Below are positions 5,568-5,828 of a stretch of DNA of 5,828 bases, piece by piece. The notes below the pieces were generated by a model that was given only the letters and a program-made list of their open reading frames with translations, did not search any database and was not told the DNA's origin. The DNA is taken from the NCBI GenBank assembly GCA_030046135.1, contig JASIEC010000073.1, positions 1-5,828 on the forward strand, written 5' to 3'. The first letter of the stretch is position 1; each line of letters begins with the position of its first letter. The translations under genes and the position numbers were made by a program. This DNA is from Thermoplasmata archaeon (GTDB taxonomy: Archaea > Thermoplasmatota > Thermoplasmata > Lutacidiplasmatales > UBA184).

Positions 5568-5582
5568 TCGAACCTTTATCTT
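5568..5582 (+). promoter_or_regulatory. BRE/TATA promoter for the last gene
   Basis: CGAACCTTTATCTT, a purine-leading BRE-like stretch followed by TTTATC, is the best archaeal promoter match in the window. Its centre lies about 36 bases before the ATG at 5614, so transcription should start near 5603 with a leader of about 10 bases. The last gene is therefore probably transcribed separately from the ATPase-VWA pair, whose stop is 18 bases upstream. No T-rich terminator is seen between them. Confidence 0.7.
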
Positions 5583-5613
5583 CGGGACCGCGCGTAACCC
5601 CCGGGCGACGACG

Positions 5614-5828
5614 ATGTCCGACAGCCAGGATCAGGCGCAGTTCCGCCAGCACCTCGCCGAGATCCGGCGGGCGGCGGGCGGGCTCGGGCGGGATTTCGCG
5701 ACCGAGTTCTCGAACCTCGACCAGAAGATCGAGCGCCTTGGCCGCGTGACGGCGAAGGACGCGAGGTACCTCGCCCTCGACATCGAGGACGACCTCGCGA
5801 ACGTGGGCCGGGCGGTCGACGAGGAGCT
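5614..5828 (+). CDS. Unrecognised helical protein, 5' part only
   Basis: The ATG lies about 10 bases after the predicted transcript start and opens a frame that runs off the right edge; 71 residues are visible. The protein starts MSDSQDQAQFRQHLAEIRRA and continues as charged, probably helical sequence containing FATEFSNLDQKIERLGRVT and YLALDIEDDLANVGRAVDEE. Hydrophobic positions recur at heptad-like spacing, suggesting a coiled coil or helical bundle. No signal peptide, membrane segment or Cys/His motif is visible. I do not recognise the family. Nearly all codons end in G or C, as in the two upstream genes, so it belongs to the same compositional block. It might work with the AAA+/VWA pair, but a separate promoter makes that only a possibility. 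Confidence 0.85.
   Translation, partial: MSDSQDQAQFRQHLAEIRRAAGGLGRDFATEFSNLDQKIERLGRVTAKDARYLALDIEDDLANVGRAVDEE

Noticed and set aside
3667..5652. 661-residue minus-strand open frame opposite the VWA gene
   Set aside because: Antisense shadow of a gene with an intact MIDAS motif; low-complexity composition and overlap with the promoter at 5568-5582.
1..5828. CRISPR array, insertion sequence or replication origin
   Set aside because: No regularly spaced direct repeats, transposase-like protein, terminal inverted repeats flanking a gene, or A/T-rich repeated motifs were seen.

Overview
The window looks like a GC-rich archaeal chromosome. The evidence is ribosomal protein S3Ae, a family confined to archaea and eukaryotes; an elongator-type tRNA-Met (CAU) interrupted at 37/38 by a 27-nt intron with a bulge-helix-bulge fold; and archaeal TATA-like promoters 30 to 50 bases before several starts. 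Codons in the right four fifths end almost always in G or C. A high-GC Thermoplasmata-like or other euryarchaeal lineage would fit, but the lineage is inference.

Left part (1-1250, about 55-65% GC in hand-counted lines): the 3' end of a probable RelB-like antitoxin gene, a RelE/ParE-type toxin gene overlapping it by 3 bases (shared TTGA), a short convergent gap with a small inverted repeat, and a VOC/glyoxalase-like gene on the minus strand. These genes use many A/T-ending codons and look like accessory DNA lying against a tRNA gene.

Middle (1249-2230): the intron-containing tRNA and the S3Ae gene, both on the minus strand and 31 bases apart, followed by a divergent promoter region.

Right part (2229-5828, roughly 70% GC or more): a plus-strand pair encoding a MoxR/PrkA-like AAA+ ATPase and a coiled-coil protein with a von Willebrand A (VWA) domain, then a third gene with its own promoter that runs off the right edge. 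The ATPase has all core AAA+ motifs plus a Cys-rich insert after Walker A. The VWA protein has an intact MIDAS motif. Such pairs generally act as an ATP-driven remodeller plus a metal-dependent substrate adaptor.

The most notable observation is that the VWA reading frame is clearly coding from about 3770 but has no ATG, GTG or TTG between the last in-frame stop (3637-3639) and 4072. A run of six C lies directly before the ATPase stop codon, and a +1 shift there would fuse the two proteins. Non-AUG initiation, programmed frameshifting and a homopolymer error are all possible.
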